A DNA stretch of 64,000 nucleotides. Origin: Rhizobium sp. NZLR1. Its GTDB lineage: Bacteria; Pseudomonadota; Alphaproteobacteria; Rhizobiales; Rhizobiaceae. The position numbers and the translations under genes are program-made. The stretch is taken from assembly GCF_017357385.1 (NCBI RefSeq), contig NZ_CP071632.1, positions 1,183,501 to 1,247,500 on the forward strand. Direction: 5' to 3'. The notes beneath the pieces were generated by a model. It had not been told where the DNA came from, did no database searches, and worked only from the letters and a program-made list of their open reading frames with translations. Each line of letters opens with the position of its first letter. Positions within the stretch are counted from its first letter, which is position 1. Below are positions 36,307 to 43,776 of the stretch, piece by piece.

Positions 36307-36408
36307 CCCACCCTCCGTCCTCCTCGGGCTTGACCCGAGGATCCACGCCGCCTCAATCCGCGACGGGCATGGATCCCAGGCTCAATGCCCGGGATGACGG
36401 AGGGTGGG
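36307..36408. repeat. Palindromic intergenic repeat (RIME-like), copy 1
   Basis: The outer arms CCCACCCTCCGTC (36307-36319) and GACGGAGGGTGGG (36396-36408) are exact complements. Inside, CCTCGGG pairs with CCCGAGG (36322-36340). The same 100-bp module occurs at 44744-44846 and 46063-46167 and in weaker form at 54194-54271. The structure matches the rhizobial intergenic mosaic elements described for the group. It may form a cruciform or an RNA hairpin. Confidence 0.8.
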
Positions 36409-36467
36409 GGGCGTTTTGCCAAAGGATATATCTGTGTGGCTGGTCGGAAAGAAATGGCGTCTGTGCC

Positions 36468-36902
36468 TTACCGCTGAAGCTCGGCATCATGAGCGTTTTT
36501 CAGTGCGTCGCATCCCCCAAGCTCTTTCGTAACGCTTGATGCCCACTCCTGCGCCTGCCGTTCGGAAATCGGTAGGTCAGGGACTTCAGTTTCAGCGAGA
36601 AACTGCAAGCTCGCTCCCTCCAATTTTGCGATCGCCTCCTCAACGTCCGAATATATCTGCGTTCCTGGAGGACAGCCCTGCTTTTGGATATATCCCAAAA
36701 ATCGTGGACGCATCGGCTTCGGCTCTGCCCCGCAATATTTCTCCGCCAGGACATGCACCATCAGTGCGTAGTCGATTCCCATGAATCGCGTCTCGATCGG
36801 TTCGTTCAGCTTGATACTGTTTCAGCAAAATTTGGGAGATTCGGCATTGGCGGCAACAAGCGGCACGCAGGCAAATATTACGCCGCAGACATAACGAAAC
36901 AA
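36468..36902 (-). pseudogene. Exported cysteine-containing protein gene with in-frame TGA
   Basis: The frame has a TTG start at 36902 with GGAGGGAAG upstream. It encodes a signal peptide LFRYVCGVIFACVPLVAANA, then ESPKFC followed by TGA at 36824-36822. The frame continues open to 36468 (SIKLNEPIETRFMGIDYAL, then QKQGCPPGTQIYSDVEE). The whole would be a secreted protein of about 144 residues with several cysteines. Only the 104-residue part from 36782 lacks the signal peptide. The family is not recognised. The gene starts 1 bp after the TetR stop, so it is likely co-transcribed. Confidence 0.6.
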
Positions 36903-36903
36903 A

Positions 36904-37638
36904 TCACTTCCCTCCCACATTTTCCAGGCGCGACGACTTTCCTTGTTTGGGAACGAGGCCATCGAGCAGGAAGTCGAGGCCTTTGCTGAAAGCACCGTCC
37001 CAGTCATTGTCCAACAGCAGACCAGAGCGTTCGATTGTCGGGTAGTGTTGGCTGAGGCTTGCGAGGCGCTGCTGCGCGGCGGCTCTGTCCTCGTCCGAGA
37101 GCTCGAAGCTTGCCCTTGTGGTGGTGGCGCCGATCACATAGTTCCACAGCGACCATATTGCGACGTTCAAATCCGCGTCCGCCACGCCGGCTCTGGACAA
37201 GGTTCTGCCCAGCAGTTCCAGGCGAGAAAGGATGTTCGGGCCGAGCGCCCGGCGCGGCAAGAGCGATGCCGACCAGGGATGGCGCAGCATGCCGGCACGC
37301 CAGTCTTCAAGCATGTGAACCACGTCGCCGCGCCAGTCTTCCGACGCATCGATTGGCGCCGGGCCGCGATATTCGAGCACCGAATCGAGCGCCAGATCAA
37401 AGACCTGCTCCTTGTTGCCGACGTGCCAATAGAGGCTCATCGCGCCGGCCCCGAGGCGATCGGCCAGCCGACGCATCTTCAATCCGTCCAGCCCTTCGGT
37501 ATCCAGCAGTTCGACCGCCGTCGCGACGATCCGTTCGAGAGAAAGAGGCGGTTCATGGCGCGGTTCAGGCCCGGACTGGGGCAACGGAGTTTTCCGTTGA
37601 GACTGCTTGCTCCGAGCGCCGCTGCGTTTGGCTGCCAT
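36904..37638 (-). CDS. TetR/AcrR-family repressor, TetR class
   Basis: The 244-residue protein has a basic N-terminus, then the TetR HTH (about 33-80: LSLERIVATAVELLDTEGLDGLKMRRLADRLGAGAMSLYWHVGNK). A C-terminal ligand domain of the TetR_C type follows. Two perfect 15-bp palindromes at 37710 and 37735, between it and the divergent RidA-type gene, are its evident operators. It should repress both directions and release when it binds an unknown hydrophobic ligand. Confidence 0.92.
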   Translation of the reverse strand: MAAKRSGARSKQSQRKTPLPQSGPEPRHEPPLSLERIVATAVELLDTEGLDGLKMRRLADRLGAGAMSLYWHVGNKEQVFDLALDSVLEYRGPAPIDASEDWRGDVVHMLEDWRAGMLRHPWSASLLPRRALGPNILSRLELLGRTLSRAGVADADLNVAIWSLWNYVIGATTTRASFELSDEDRAAAQQRLASLSQHYPTIERSGLLLDNDWDGAFSKGLDFLLDGLVPKQGKSSRLENVGGK

Positions 37639-37709
37639 CCGATTTCCTTAGTGAACAAAACGTCAATTTAAGCCGACAAAGCGACGAATGTCGATGCTGA
37701 CGGATTGAC

Positions 37710-37724
37710 TCGTACATTGTACGA
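37710..37724. promoter_or_regulatory. TetR operator O1, perfect palindrome
   Basis: TCGTACATTGTACGA is a perfect 15-bp inverted repeat with a single central T. It lies 72 bp upstream of the TetR ATG and 111 bp upstream of the RidA-type ATG. Its centre is 25 bp from that of the second site. Confidence 0.82.
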
Positions 37725-37734
37725 TGCGAGTTAA

Positions 37735-37749
37735 TCGTACAATGTACGA
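37735..37749. promoter_or_regulatory. TetR operator O2, perfect palindrome
   Basis: TCGTACAATGTACGA differs from the first site only in the central base. A half site TCGTAT follows at 37755-37760. Two sites with a 25-bp spacing suggest cooperative binding across the divergent promoter. Confidence 0.82.
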
Positions 37750-37834
37750 GCCAATCGTATAGGCAACAATTCGACGTTCAAACCTGCAGGCCGTGGGGGA
37801 GGTTCCCCTCAGTCCTCAACGCCCAAGAGAATTC

Positions 37835-38323
37835 ATGTCACGCGCAATCACGCATCTGCTCATCGGAGGGCTCATCATCATGACCATCGGAATTTCCGCT
37901 GCGACGAAAGCCAACGAGAACGATCTCAAGCTGACCATCGTCAATCCGAAAAACCTCTACGATCCCTCGCCGAACGGCTACAGCACGGCGGTGATCGTGC
38001 CGAGGGAAGGCCGGCTGGCCTACATCTCCGGACAGGGCGGCCAGGACAGCACCGGCGCCTTGTCGCCAGACTTCGCCGTCCAGGTGAAGCAGGCCTACGC
38101 CAATCTGCGCACTGCCCTCGATGCGCTTGGCGCCAGGCCCGATCAGGTCGCCAAGCTGACGGTCTTCGTGGTCGATCACGATATGTCCAAGCTTCAAGTG
38201 TTGACGGAGAACGTCAGGGAGATGTTCGGCGCTGCACTGCCGGCGCAGACGTTGATTCCCGTTCCCAAGCTGGCGATCGACCCCATGCTCTTCGAGGTCG
38301 AAGCCGTCGTCATCTTGGAATAA
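37835..38323 (+). CDS. RidA/YjgF-family protein with N-terminal membrane/signal segment
   Basis: ATG 37835 gives MSRAITHLLIGGLIIMTIGIS, an export or anchor sequence; ATG 37880, which has GGAGGG upstream, would give only the later part. The RidA domain (about 50-162) contains VIVPREGRLAYISGQGGQD, KQAYANLRTALDALGARPDQVAKLTVFVVD and a C-terminal EVEAVVILE. RidA enzymes deaminate reactive enamines; those with signal peptides act outside the cytoplasm. It is divergent from the TetR gene and probably repressed by it. Confidence 0.85.
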   Translation: MSRAITHLLIGGLIIMTIGISAATKANENDLKLTIVNPKNLYDPSPNGYSTAVIVPREGRLAYISGQGGQDSTGALSPDFAVQVKQAYANLRTALDALGARPDQVAKLTVFVVDHDMSKLQVLTENVREMFGAALPAQTLIPVPKLAIDPMLFEVEAVVILE

Positions 38324-38368
38324 GGATGGCTGGAATAGCGGGCGGCGCAAGCTCCGGCAGTCCGCCCG

Positions 38369-38713
38369 TCAATCTGCCTCCGGCTGCCCGGGAAGCTGTT
38401 TGTAAGCCGTCAGAATGGCCTTGATCAAGCCCGGGAAGCGCTCGTCCAGCTCGGCGCAGCGGGTTTGATTGCGCATCTCCACGCCCTGGCGCTCGCTCAG
38501 GATCAGCCCAGACTCGCGCAGCACTTTGAAGTGGTTCGACAGCGACGACTTCGGGATGACCCGCTCGCCGAGCTGGCCGAGCGCAGAACAGGTCCCGCCG
38601 CAGCCGGCGCCGGAAAGCCACGCGAAAATTGCGGCGCGCTCCGGATCGGAAAGCGCATAAAGGACCGCTTCGGGGCGGATGTCCTCTAATGCTGGGTGAA
38701 AGAGCGGTCTCAT
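38369..38713 (-). CDS. ArsR-family transcriptional regulator
   Basis: The 114-residue protein is a single winged-helix domain with LYALSDPERAAIFAWLSG and the recognition helix KSSLSNHFKVLRESGLILSERQG. It has a cysteine pair (GCGGTCSALG) but not the usual metal-site motif, so it may be redox- or ligand-responsive rather than metal-responsive. It is divergent from the SDR gene at 38821 and is its likely regulator. An inverted repeat lies between them. Confidence 0.9.
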   Translation of the reverse strand: MRPLFHPALEDIRPEAVLYALSDPERAAIFAWLSGAGCGGTCSALGQLGERVIPKSSLSNHFKVLRESGLILSERQGVEMRNQTRCAELDERFPGLIKAILTAYKQLPGQPEAD

Positions 38714-38749
38714 GAATTTTATATAGCGACCCTTGACATTAAGATCAAC

Positions 38750-38775
38750 AGTTCCGAATTTCTGAACTACGGAAC
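38750..38775. promoter_or_regulatory. Candidate operator between ArsR and SDR genes
   Basis: GTTCCG at 38751-38756 pairs with CGGAAC at 38770-38775, and the inner AGTTC/GAACT (38750-38754 and 38764-38768) is also complementary. This overlapping dyad lies 45 bp upstream of the SDR ATG. It fits a small winged-helix repressor, but there are no binding data. Confidence 0.45.
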
Positions 38776-38820
38776 AAGGCCGTCAGTGTCGATGGCAGTC
38801 CGGGTCAGAAGGAATTGGAT

Positions 38821-39567
38821 ATGGCAAAGCTCACGGGAAAGGTCGCTGTGGTAACCGGGGCCTCCAAGGGCATCGGTGCCGCGATTGCCAAGGCCCTTGC
38901 GGCGGAAGGTGCGCAAGTGGTGGTGAACTACGCTTCGAGCAAGGCCGGGGCAGACGCGGTGGTTGAGGCGATCAGCGCCGCCGGCGGCAAGGCGATCGCG
39001 GTACAGGGCGATGTTTCCAAGGCCGAGCAGGCACAGGGCTTGGTCGATGCCGCCGTCAGGGAGTTCGGCAAGCTCGACGTGCTGGTCAACAACTCCGGTG
39101 TCTACGAATTCGCGCCGATCGATGAGGTGACCGAGGAACATTATCACCGCATGTTCGACGTCAACGTGCTCGGCCTTCTTTTGACCACCCAGGCGGCGGT
39201 CAAGCATCTCGGCGAGGGTGGCAGCGTCATCAACATCTCATCGGTGGTCACCAGCATGGCGCCGCCGGCCTCTGCGGTCTACACCGGCACCAAGGGAGCC
39301 GTGGAAGGCATCAACAGCGTGCTTGCCAAGGAACTCGGCCCACGCAAAATCCGCGTCAACGCCATCCTGCCGGGAATGGTCGAGACCGAGGGCACGCACA
39401 CCGCCGGCGTCATCGGCTCGGATTTCCAGCAGGTCATCGTCGGCCAGACGCCACTCGGCCGCGTCGGCCAGCCGGACGATATTGCCGGCGTCGCGGTCTT
39501 CCTCGCTTCCGACGACGCCCGCTGGCTGACCGGCGAACGGCTGAATGCCAGCGGCGGCTTTCGCTAA
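38821..39567 (+). CDS. Short-chain dehydrogenase/reductase (3-oxoacyl-ACP reductase-like)
   Basis: The 248-residue classical SDR has VTGASKGIGAAI, NNSGVYEF, NISSVVTSM and YTGTKGAVEG (Tyr-Lys catalytic pair), and ends TGERLNASGGF. The Ser in NISS is present. AAGGA precedes the ATG at 38821; an ATG two codons earlier is also possible. It should reduce a keto substrate with NAD(P)H in the cytoplasm. It is divergent from an ArsR regulator and followed by a hairpin terminator at 39583. Confidence 0.9.
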   Translation: MAKLTGKVAVVTGASKGIGAAIAKALAAEGAQVVVNYASSKAGADAVVEAISAAGGKAIAVQGDVSKAEQAQGLVDAAVREFGKLDVLVNNSGVYEFAPIDEVTEEHYHRMFDVNVLGLLLTTQAAVKHLGEGGSVINISSVVTSMAPPASAVYTGTKGAVEGINSVLAKELGPRKIRVNAILPGMVETEGTHTAGVIGSDFQQVIVGQTPLGRVGQPDDIAGVAVFLASDDARWLTGERLNASGGFR

Positions 39568-39582
39568 GGCTGGTTGAAGGTT

Positions 39583-39606
39583 GCGCGCGCCTTGCCGGGC
39601 GCGCGC
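39583..39606 (+). terminator. GC-rich hairpin after the SDR gene
   Basis: GCGCGCGCC at 39583-39591 pairs with GGCGCGCGC at 39598-39606 around a 6-base loop, 15 bp after the SDR stop. No T-run follows, so it may be a terminator that needs help or simply a stable RNA structure. Confidence 0.5.
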
Positions 39607-39979
39607 TCCCAGCCAGAGAAACGGGAGGTTGCCGCGGCCTTGCGGCACCCGCCCCCTCCTTCGAGGCTCCGGCCTTCGGCCCCCGCGCCTTAGGATGCGG
39701 CTCTCCTGAGCTTTCGCTTGACGGTTTTACCCGGGTGCCTGCGGCACGGACCAGGGAAAGATATCGCGTGATCGATTGCGCAATATCGCCAGAACCGCGT
39801 CCAAGACGCGCCGCGTCCCAGGTGGAAGCCGCGCTTTCCTGATATTGTCGCTGTCGCCGGCGACTTCCCAATGCGTCGCCTGGCCTTCAAGCTTCACCGC
39901 GGGTGTTTGCCTGGCTGCTGTCTTGCTTTCTCCAGCATCCAAACTACGGTGCCGACAGGGTGATTTGGGGATTGAGCGC
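39607..39979. other. Intergenic with a GFA-gene relic
   Basis: No intact gene is seen. The region includes a relic of a GFA-type gene at 39823-39900 and GC-rich sequence with no identified role. Confidence 0.4.
39823..39900 (-). pseudogene. Fragment of a GFA-family gene
   Basis: Positions 39823-39900 match 42710-42788 in the intact GFA gene at 42526-42942. The run CAATGCGTCGCCTGGCCTTC and following bases are identical, encoding VKLEGQATHW on the minus strand. Beyond GDSDN the frame has slipped (the FCPTCG part is unreadable). It is a decayed copy or relative. Confidence 0.6.
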
Positions 39980-40516
39980 GTGCGTTTGATTGCAGCTTTG
40001 GCGATTATAATCATATCGAGCCAGGTGGGAGCGGTTGCGTGTCCTCTCGACGATACCTTGAAGCTCTGCGTATTGAATGGCCGAAGCCTGGCTGCCCTGC
40101 ACAGCGGCGTTGATCGAGGCGATTGGAAAGTCGACGCGATTTCTTCTCCGCCCAATGCAAGCTCGGAGCCAAGAACCGGCAGCGAGGTTTACACGATGCC
40201 GAGCGGGCAGCGGTTCGCCATGCTTTTTCGGGAATACCGAAACCTCTTTTCTGCCACTTGCTCGTTCAATTTTGTCTTAGCCTTGGGCAAGGGTGGTCAG
40301 GAAGGGATGCATTGTTCCAACGTTGAGCTTGAAGCCTTCGAAGCTGGGCTCTCTGCAGCCTCGCTGGGTCAGATAACGAAAGAGCGCAGGCAAAGCGGCA
40401 CGGCCTATTTGATAGAGGGCCAAAACACGTGGATGACTGTGGTGGTCACAAACAGTGGCACGCCGCAAGACGTTTCGAATGCGTGGGTCGAGACTTCGGT
40501 CGTTAAAGCGCCTTAG
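39980..40516 (+). CDS. Exported hypothetical protein
   Basis: I choose GTG 39980 (VRLIAALAIIIISSQVGAVACP) because it starts a clean Sec signal peptide; the frame extends to 39776 but passes through the GFA relic region. The mature part of about 155 residues has Cys residues (ACPLDDTLKLCVLNG, ATCSFN and MHCSNVEL) that suggest disulphides in the periplasm. It contains PSGQRFAMLFREYRNLF. No family is recognised. No operon partner is evident. Confidence 0.55.
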   Translation: MRLIAALAIIIISSQVGAVACPLDDTLKLCVLNGRSLAALHSGVDRGDWKVDAISSPPNASSEPRTGSEVYTMPSGQRFAMLFREYRNLFSATCSFNFVLALGKGGQEGMHCSNVELEAFEAGLSAASLGQITKERRQSGTAYLIEGQNTWMTVVVTNSGTPQDVSNAWVETSVVKAP

Positions 40517-40583
40517 GCAAAACTTCATCCGCTTGCAACTGACGCCTTGATCGCATTGCCGGACGCGTGGCCCGCGCTTTGGC

Positions 40584-40845
40584 TCATTGCCTGTCACGGC
40601 GTTTTCCCTGTGACATCAGCTGGCCGATGACAGCAGCCGGGAGCGCGTCGACGGCATAGCCAAACGTGCCGGCTGATCTCACTTCCTCGGCGGCCCGCAT
40701 CAAAGCCCCGAGTGCTGCCCGCGCAAACGATCCGCCGACACTAACTCGCCGCACGCCGCCGGCCGAGAGTTCGGCAACGGAGTAACTCGGTCCGCGTAAG
40801 CCCATGACCACGTTGACAACGCCTTTCACACGCAAAGGGGTCCTT
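40584..40845 (-). pseudogene. C-terminal remnant of an isocitrate lyase/PEP mutase family gene
   Basis: The frame encodes VVNVVMGLRGPSYSV, LSAGGVRRVSVGGSFARAALG and LMRAAEEVRSAGTFGYAVDALP. This is the last quarter of a PEP mutase/isocitrate lyase superfamily protein. The barrel strands carrying the active site are missing, and the GST gene starts just upstream. It is a gene relic. Confidence 0.7.
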
Positions 40846-40858
40846 CGCCGGTGCGCTC

Positions 40859-41479
40859 CTACGCCGGGAAAGGGTTTCGCCACGCATCCAGTTCTTCAAG
40901 CCGTTCGTACCAGGTTTGGATATGCCGAAACTCGGCGAGGGGAATCTCGGCGGCGGCTGCATAAGGAAGTGCAGCGGCCAGCGCGAAATCCGCAACGGTC
41001 AGGGTCTTCCCGACGGCGACGCTGTTCCTCGCCAAATGATCGTCCAGCACGCGGCCATGGTGCCGAAAATTCGTCTTCGCATCTTCGATCAGGCCGACGT
41101 CAGGCTCTCCACCGAACAACGGCTTGATCAAGGTTTCAAACCACAGTGTTGCCCCGTGCCGGGTAAAATGACTGGCATCCCAACTCAACCAGCGGAGCAC
41201 GTCGATCTGCCGGTGGTCATGCGGCCAGAAATCCGATGCAACGCTGTCAGACAGCCTGCACATGATGGCATTCGCTTCCCACAAGGTTCCGGCGTCATCC
41301 TGCAACACCGGGACTTTCCCGTTCGGGTTAAGCGCCAGGAATTCTGCGGTGCGCTGTTCTCCGCTTGCCAGGTCAATCCTGACGAACTCGACGTCGGCTT
41401 TAAGAAAACGAGCGGCGGCGCAGGCCTTCCGAGGATTGAGCGTCTCGCAATAGTATAGTTTCATCGCCGCCTTACGCAT
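40859..41479 (-). CDS. Glutathione S-transferase family protein
   Basis: The 206-residue protein has an N-terminal thioredoxin-like GSH domain (MKLYYCETLNPRKACAAARFL, then NPNGKVPVLQDDAGTLWEANAIM). An all-helical C-terminal domain follows, with VGKTLTVADFALAAALPYA. It should conjugate glutathione to an electrophile. It starts at 41479 or, by family comparison, at 41464 (MKLYYCE). The 5' end overlaps the SRPBCC stop by 8 bp, so it is in the same operon as ArsR and SRPBCC. Confidence 0.88.
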   Translation of the reverse strand: MRKAAMKLYYCETLNPRKACAAARFLKADVEFVRIDLASGEQRTAEFLALNPNGKVPVLQDDAGTLWEANAIMCRLSDSVASDFWPHDHRQIDVLRWLSWDASHFTRHGATLWFETLIKPLFGGEPDVGLIEDAKTNFRHHGRVLDDHLARNSVAVGKTLTVADFALAAALPYAAAAEIPLAEFRHIQTWYERLEELDAWRNPFPA

Positions 41480-41951
41480 GATCCAGTCCTTCGGATTCTA
41501 GAAAAACGCCCAATCGCTCGAGGCTTTGCGACCAACCGGCTTCATGACCCTCAAGCGATGATGCGCTTTCAAATCCACTCTGCCGAAAAGTCATTTCAGT
41601 GCCTCCGTCGCTTTCCCTGAACGTGATCGTGACGACCGTTTCCGGGCTATTTTCGCCGGTCCCGCTCTCCCAGGCATGTGTGAAGACAAGCCTGTGTGGC
41701 GGCTCGACCTCCAGGTATTTTCCGCCGACCCAGTGCTCTTCTCCACCTGGCGCGATCAGACAGGCGCGGTGTCTACCGCCCGGCCGGACTTCAAGCTGGT
41801 CGCCCACCGCCTTGAAACCGTGAGGACCACTCCATTGCGCCAACGCTTTCGGGTCGGTCCATGCCCTGAAAACGAGATCGCATGGGGCATCGAACCTTCG
41901 CACAAGAACCAGGTCGCGGGTGTTGTCAGTGTCGATCTCCGGATTTGTCAT
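41472..41951 (-). CDS. SRPBCC (AHSA1-type) domain protein
   Basis: ATG 41951 (MTNPEIDTDNTRD) has AAGGA upstream, while ATG 41996 lies inside the ArsR gene. The 159-residue protein contains LVRRFDAPCDLVFRAWTDPKALAQWSGP, LEVEPPHRLVFTHAWE and VTITFRESDGGTEMTFRQ. This is the hydrophobic-ligand (Bet v 1-like) SRPBCC fold. It overlaps the ArsR gene by 26 bp and the GST gene by 8 bp, so the three form one operon. Family members bind or modify lipophilic ligands. Confidence 0.9.
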   Translation of the reverse strand: MTNPEIDTDNTRDLVLVRRFDAPCDLVFRAWTDPKALAQWSGPHGFKAVGDQLEVRPGGRHRACLIAPGGEEHWVGGKYLEVEPPHRLVFTHAWESGTGENSPETVVTITFRESDGGTEMTFRQSGFESASSLEGHEAGWSQSLERLGVFLESEGLDHA

Positions 41952-42276
41952 TTTCGTATCCTTGTACCTTGGACAGATAGTCATCGAGACGATCAAAGCT
42001 TTGATCCCAGAAGCGTCGGTAATCGGCGATCCAATCAGCGATTGTCTTCAACGCGTCCGGCTCAAGGACGCGGGGACGCGAATTCGCTTCACGGCCGGAG
42101 CGGATCAATCCGGCCTGTTCCAGGACCTTGAGATGCTTTGATATGGCAGGCTGAGACAACTCGAAGGGATCAGCGAGTTCGGCCACGGTCGCCTTGCCGT
42201 GAGCAAGCCGCCCAAGAATTGCTCTCCTTGTGGGATCGGAGAGTGCGGAGAAAATCGCATCGAGCCTGTCGTCCAT
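41926..42276 (-). CDS. ArsR-family transcriptional regulator
   Basis: The 116-residue protein has the winged helix with IFSALSDPTRRAILGRLAHG, recognition helix SQPAISKHLKVLEQAGLIRSGREANSR and a C-terminal YLSKVQGYEN. No metal-binding cysteines are seen, as usual for ArsR proteins coupled to SRPBCC genes. It leads an operon with SRPBCC and GST. AT-rich palindromes just upstream (42290-42306) are likely operators. Confidence 0.92.
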   Translation of the reverse strand: MDDRLDAIFSALSDPTRRAILGRLAHGKATVAELADPFELSQPAISKHLKVLEQAGLIRSGREANSRPRVLEPDALKTIADWIADYRRFWDQSFDRLDDYLSKVQGYENDKSGDRH

Positions 42277-42289
42277 ATATCACCATGCA

Positions 42290-42306
42290 GCTATATAGCC
42301 ATATGG
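42290..42306. promoter_or_regulatory. Candidate ArsR operator (AT-rich palindromes)
   Basis: GCTATATAGC at 42290-42299 and CCATATGG at 42299-42306 are perfect adjacent palindromes, 14 bp upstream of the ArsR ATG. Small winged-helix repressors often bind such AT-rich symmetric sites. Inference only. Confidence 0.45.
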
Positions 42307-42525
42307 ATATATTCTATGGAGCGAAATGTCAAAGGCAATTTTGCGGTAGATTGGCAGTGACGGGAAAGAAACTCACCCGTTGGCAACGAAGCGGGAAGTC
42401 CCGCGTCTGCAGATTCCCGCAACGGGAAAAACTGGGCCAAATGTGGTGCCCAGCTTTCCTGCGAATACGGCATCTGCTGTTCAGATCGCGTGAACAAGAA
42501 GCGCGCGACTTCCGCTGGCCTAGCT

Positions 42526-42942
42526 TCACATCGGCGGCATCGTTTCGAATTTCGCCGCGGTCGGATCGACCTGGTCCCAGCCAAGGCCGCTCTGGGTGTA
42601 GGTCACCATCTCGGGCTGGTATCTATCGGGATCGTTGAGGCTGGCGGCATGGATGGTGAAGAAGTCGGGCATGTAGGAGAAGGTCAGGTAGACCGGTGCG
42701 CCGCAGGCGGGGCAGAAGCCGCGGGTCTTGACGTTGCCATTGTCGGCGACCATGTCCCAATGCGTCGCCTGGCCTTCAAGCTTCACCGCCTGCCGGCTCG
42801 GGAAGGTCAGATAGGAGCCGTGCCCAGTGCCGCTGGTCTTCTGGCAGTCGCGGCACTGGCAGTCATTCATCGCGATCGGTTCGGCTGCGATCTCATAATG
42901 GATCGCACCGCAGGCGCAGCCGCCGGTGTAGGGCTTGCTCAT
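42526..42942 (-). CDS. GFA-family protein (Mss4-like zinc-binding)
   Basis: The 138-residue protein has the GFA zinc motif set: YTGGCACGAIHYE, NDCQCRDCQKTSGTGHGSYLTF and FCPACGAPVYLTF, so Cys pairs bind two zinc ions. Members resemble glutathione-dependent formaldehyde-activating enzymes, although most lack proven activity. It is followed (on the same strand, upstream) by SRPBCC and ArsR genes at 42986 and 43447, which probably co-regulate it. A relic copy lies at 39823-39900. Confidence 0.9.
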   Translation of the reverse strand: MSKPYTGGCACGAIHYEIAAEPIAMNDCQCRDCQKTSGTGHGSYLTFPSRQAVKLEGQATHWDMVADNGNVKTRGFCPACGAPVYLTFSYMPDFFTIHAASLNDPDRYQPEMVTYTQSGLGWDQVDPTAAKFETMPPM

Positions 42943-42985
42943 GTCTCTCTCCTGATAAGGGTTGTTGGACGACGGGTTGGTCGCC

Positions 42986-43450
42986 TCAGTTCTTGCCTTC
43001 GGCGATGGCGCCGATGTTCTGGACGACCTTCTTCCAGCCTTCGCCCATTTTCTGGAAGGCGGTTTCGTTGCGAGGCAGCACGAAGCCGGAATGGATGAGG
43101 CGCAGCCGCGTGCCCTTTTCGACCCTGGTCAGGATGAAGGTGACCACGGTATCGAGCGGCGAGCCATATCCGGCGTTCTCCGCATGCCCGCCTTTCCAGG
43201 CATAGGCCAGACGTTCGTTTTCCGTCACCTCCAGCACCTGGCAGTGAATGGTGCCGTCCCAGGCGCCGGCCGGCGTCGTCTCGTAGGTGAAGCATTTGCC
43301 TTCCACCGGCTCGAAACCGGCCGGCACCATCAGCCAGCGGCCCATCAGACTGGCCGTGGTCAATGTTTTCCAGAGCGTCTCCGGCTGATGCGGGAAGATC
43401 TCGTCGATCACGATCTCCTGCGTGTCGGGCTTCAATGCGGTCTCGTTCAT
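42986..43450 (-). CDS. SRPBCC (AHSA1-type) domain protein, second module
   Basis: The 154-residue protein contains IVIDEIFPHQPETLWKTLTTASLMGRWLM, the KGGHAENAGYGSPL region and VTFILTRVEKGTRLRLIHSGF. It is the Bet v 1-like ligand fold. Its start overlaps the ArsR stop by 4 bp (ATGA), so ArsR-SRPBCC-GFA form one operon read on the minus strand. It is distantly related to the SRPBCC at 41472. The ligand is unknown. Confidence 0.9.
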   Translation of the reverse strand: MNETALKPDTQEIVIDEIFPHQPETLWKTLTTASLMGRWLMVPAGFEPVEGKCFTYETTPAGAWDGTIHCQVLEVTENERLAYAWKGGHAENAGYGSPLDTVVTFILTRVEKGTRLRLIHSGFVLPRNETAFQKMGEGWKKVVQNIGAIAEGKN

Positions 43451-43776
43451 GGATCGATTTCCTTCAGCAATGTTCTGAGATCGGCAAAGCGTTCGCGCCA
43501 GAAGAGGCCGTAATGGCTCATCCAGTCGACAAGCGGCTCGAGGCCATCAGGGGCGGCACGGTAATAGACCTTTCGGCCTTCGGGACGCTCAGTGACAAGC
43601 CCCGCCTGCTTCAGCGCCTTGAGGTGTTGGGAAACGGCGCCTTGGGTGACGTGGCCTGCACGCGTCAGTTCGACGACGGTGATCTCGTCGGAGCGGACGA
43701 TCAGTTCGAACACTGCCCGCCGGGTGGGATCGGCAAGGGCGCGCATGACGGCGGTAATGGAGGCGGTTTCGATCAT
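43447..43776 (-). CDS. ArsR-family transcriptional regulator, second module
   Basis: Start ATG 43776 (MIETASITAVMRALADPTRRAVFEL). The 109-residue protein has the winged helix with VTQGAVSQHLKALKQAGLVTERPEGRKVYYRAAPDG. The short C-terminus ends with LFWRERFADLRTLLKEID. It leads the SRPBCC-GFA operon. A TAATTAGT-like repeat upstream (about 43795-43826) may be its operator, but it is imperfect and I give it no separate entry. Confidence 0.92.
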   Translation of the reverse strand: MIETASITAVMRALADPTRRAVFELIVRSDEITVVELTRAGHVTQGAVSQHLKALKQAGLVTERPEGRKVYYRAAPDGLEPLVDWMSHYGLFWRERFADLRTLLKEIDP

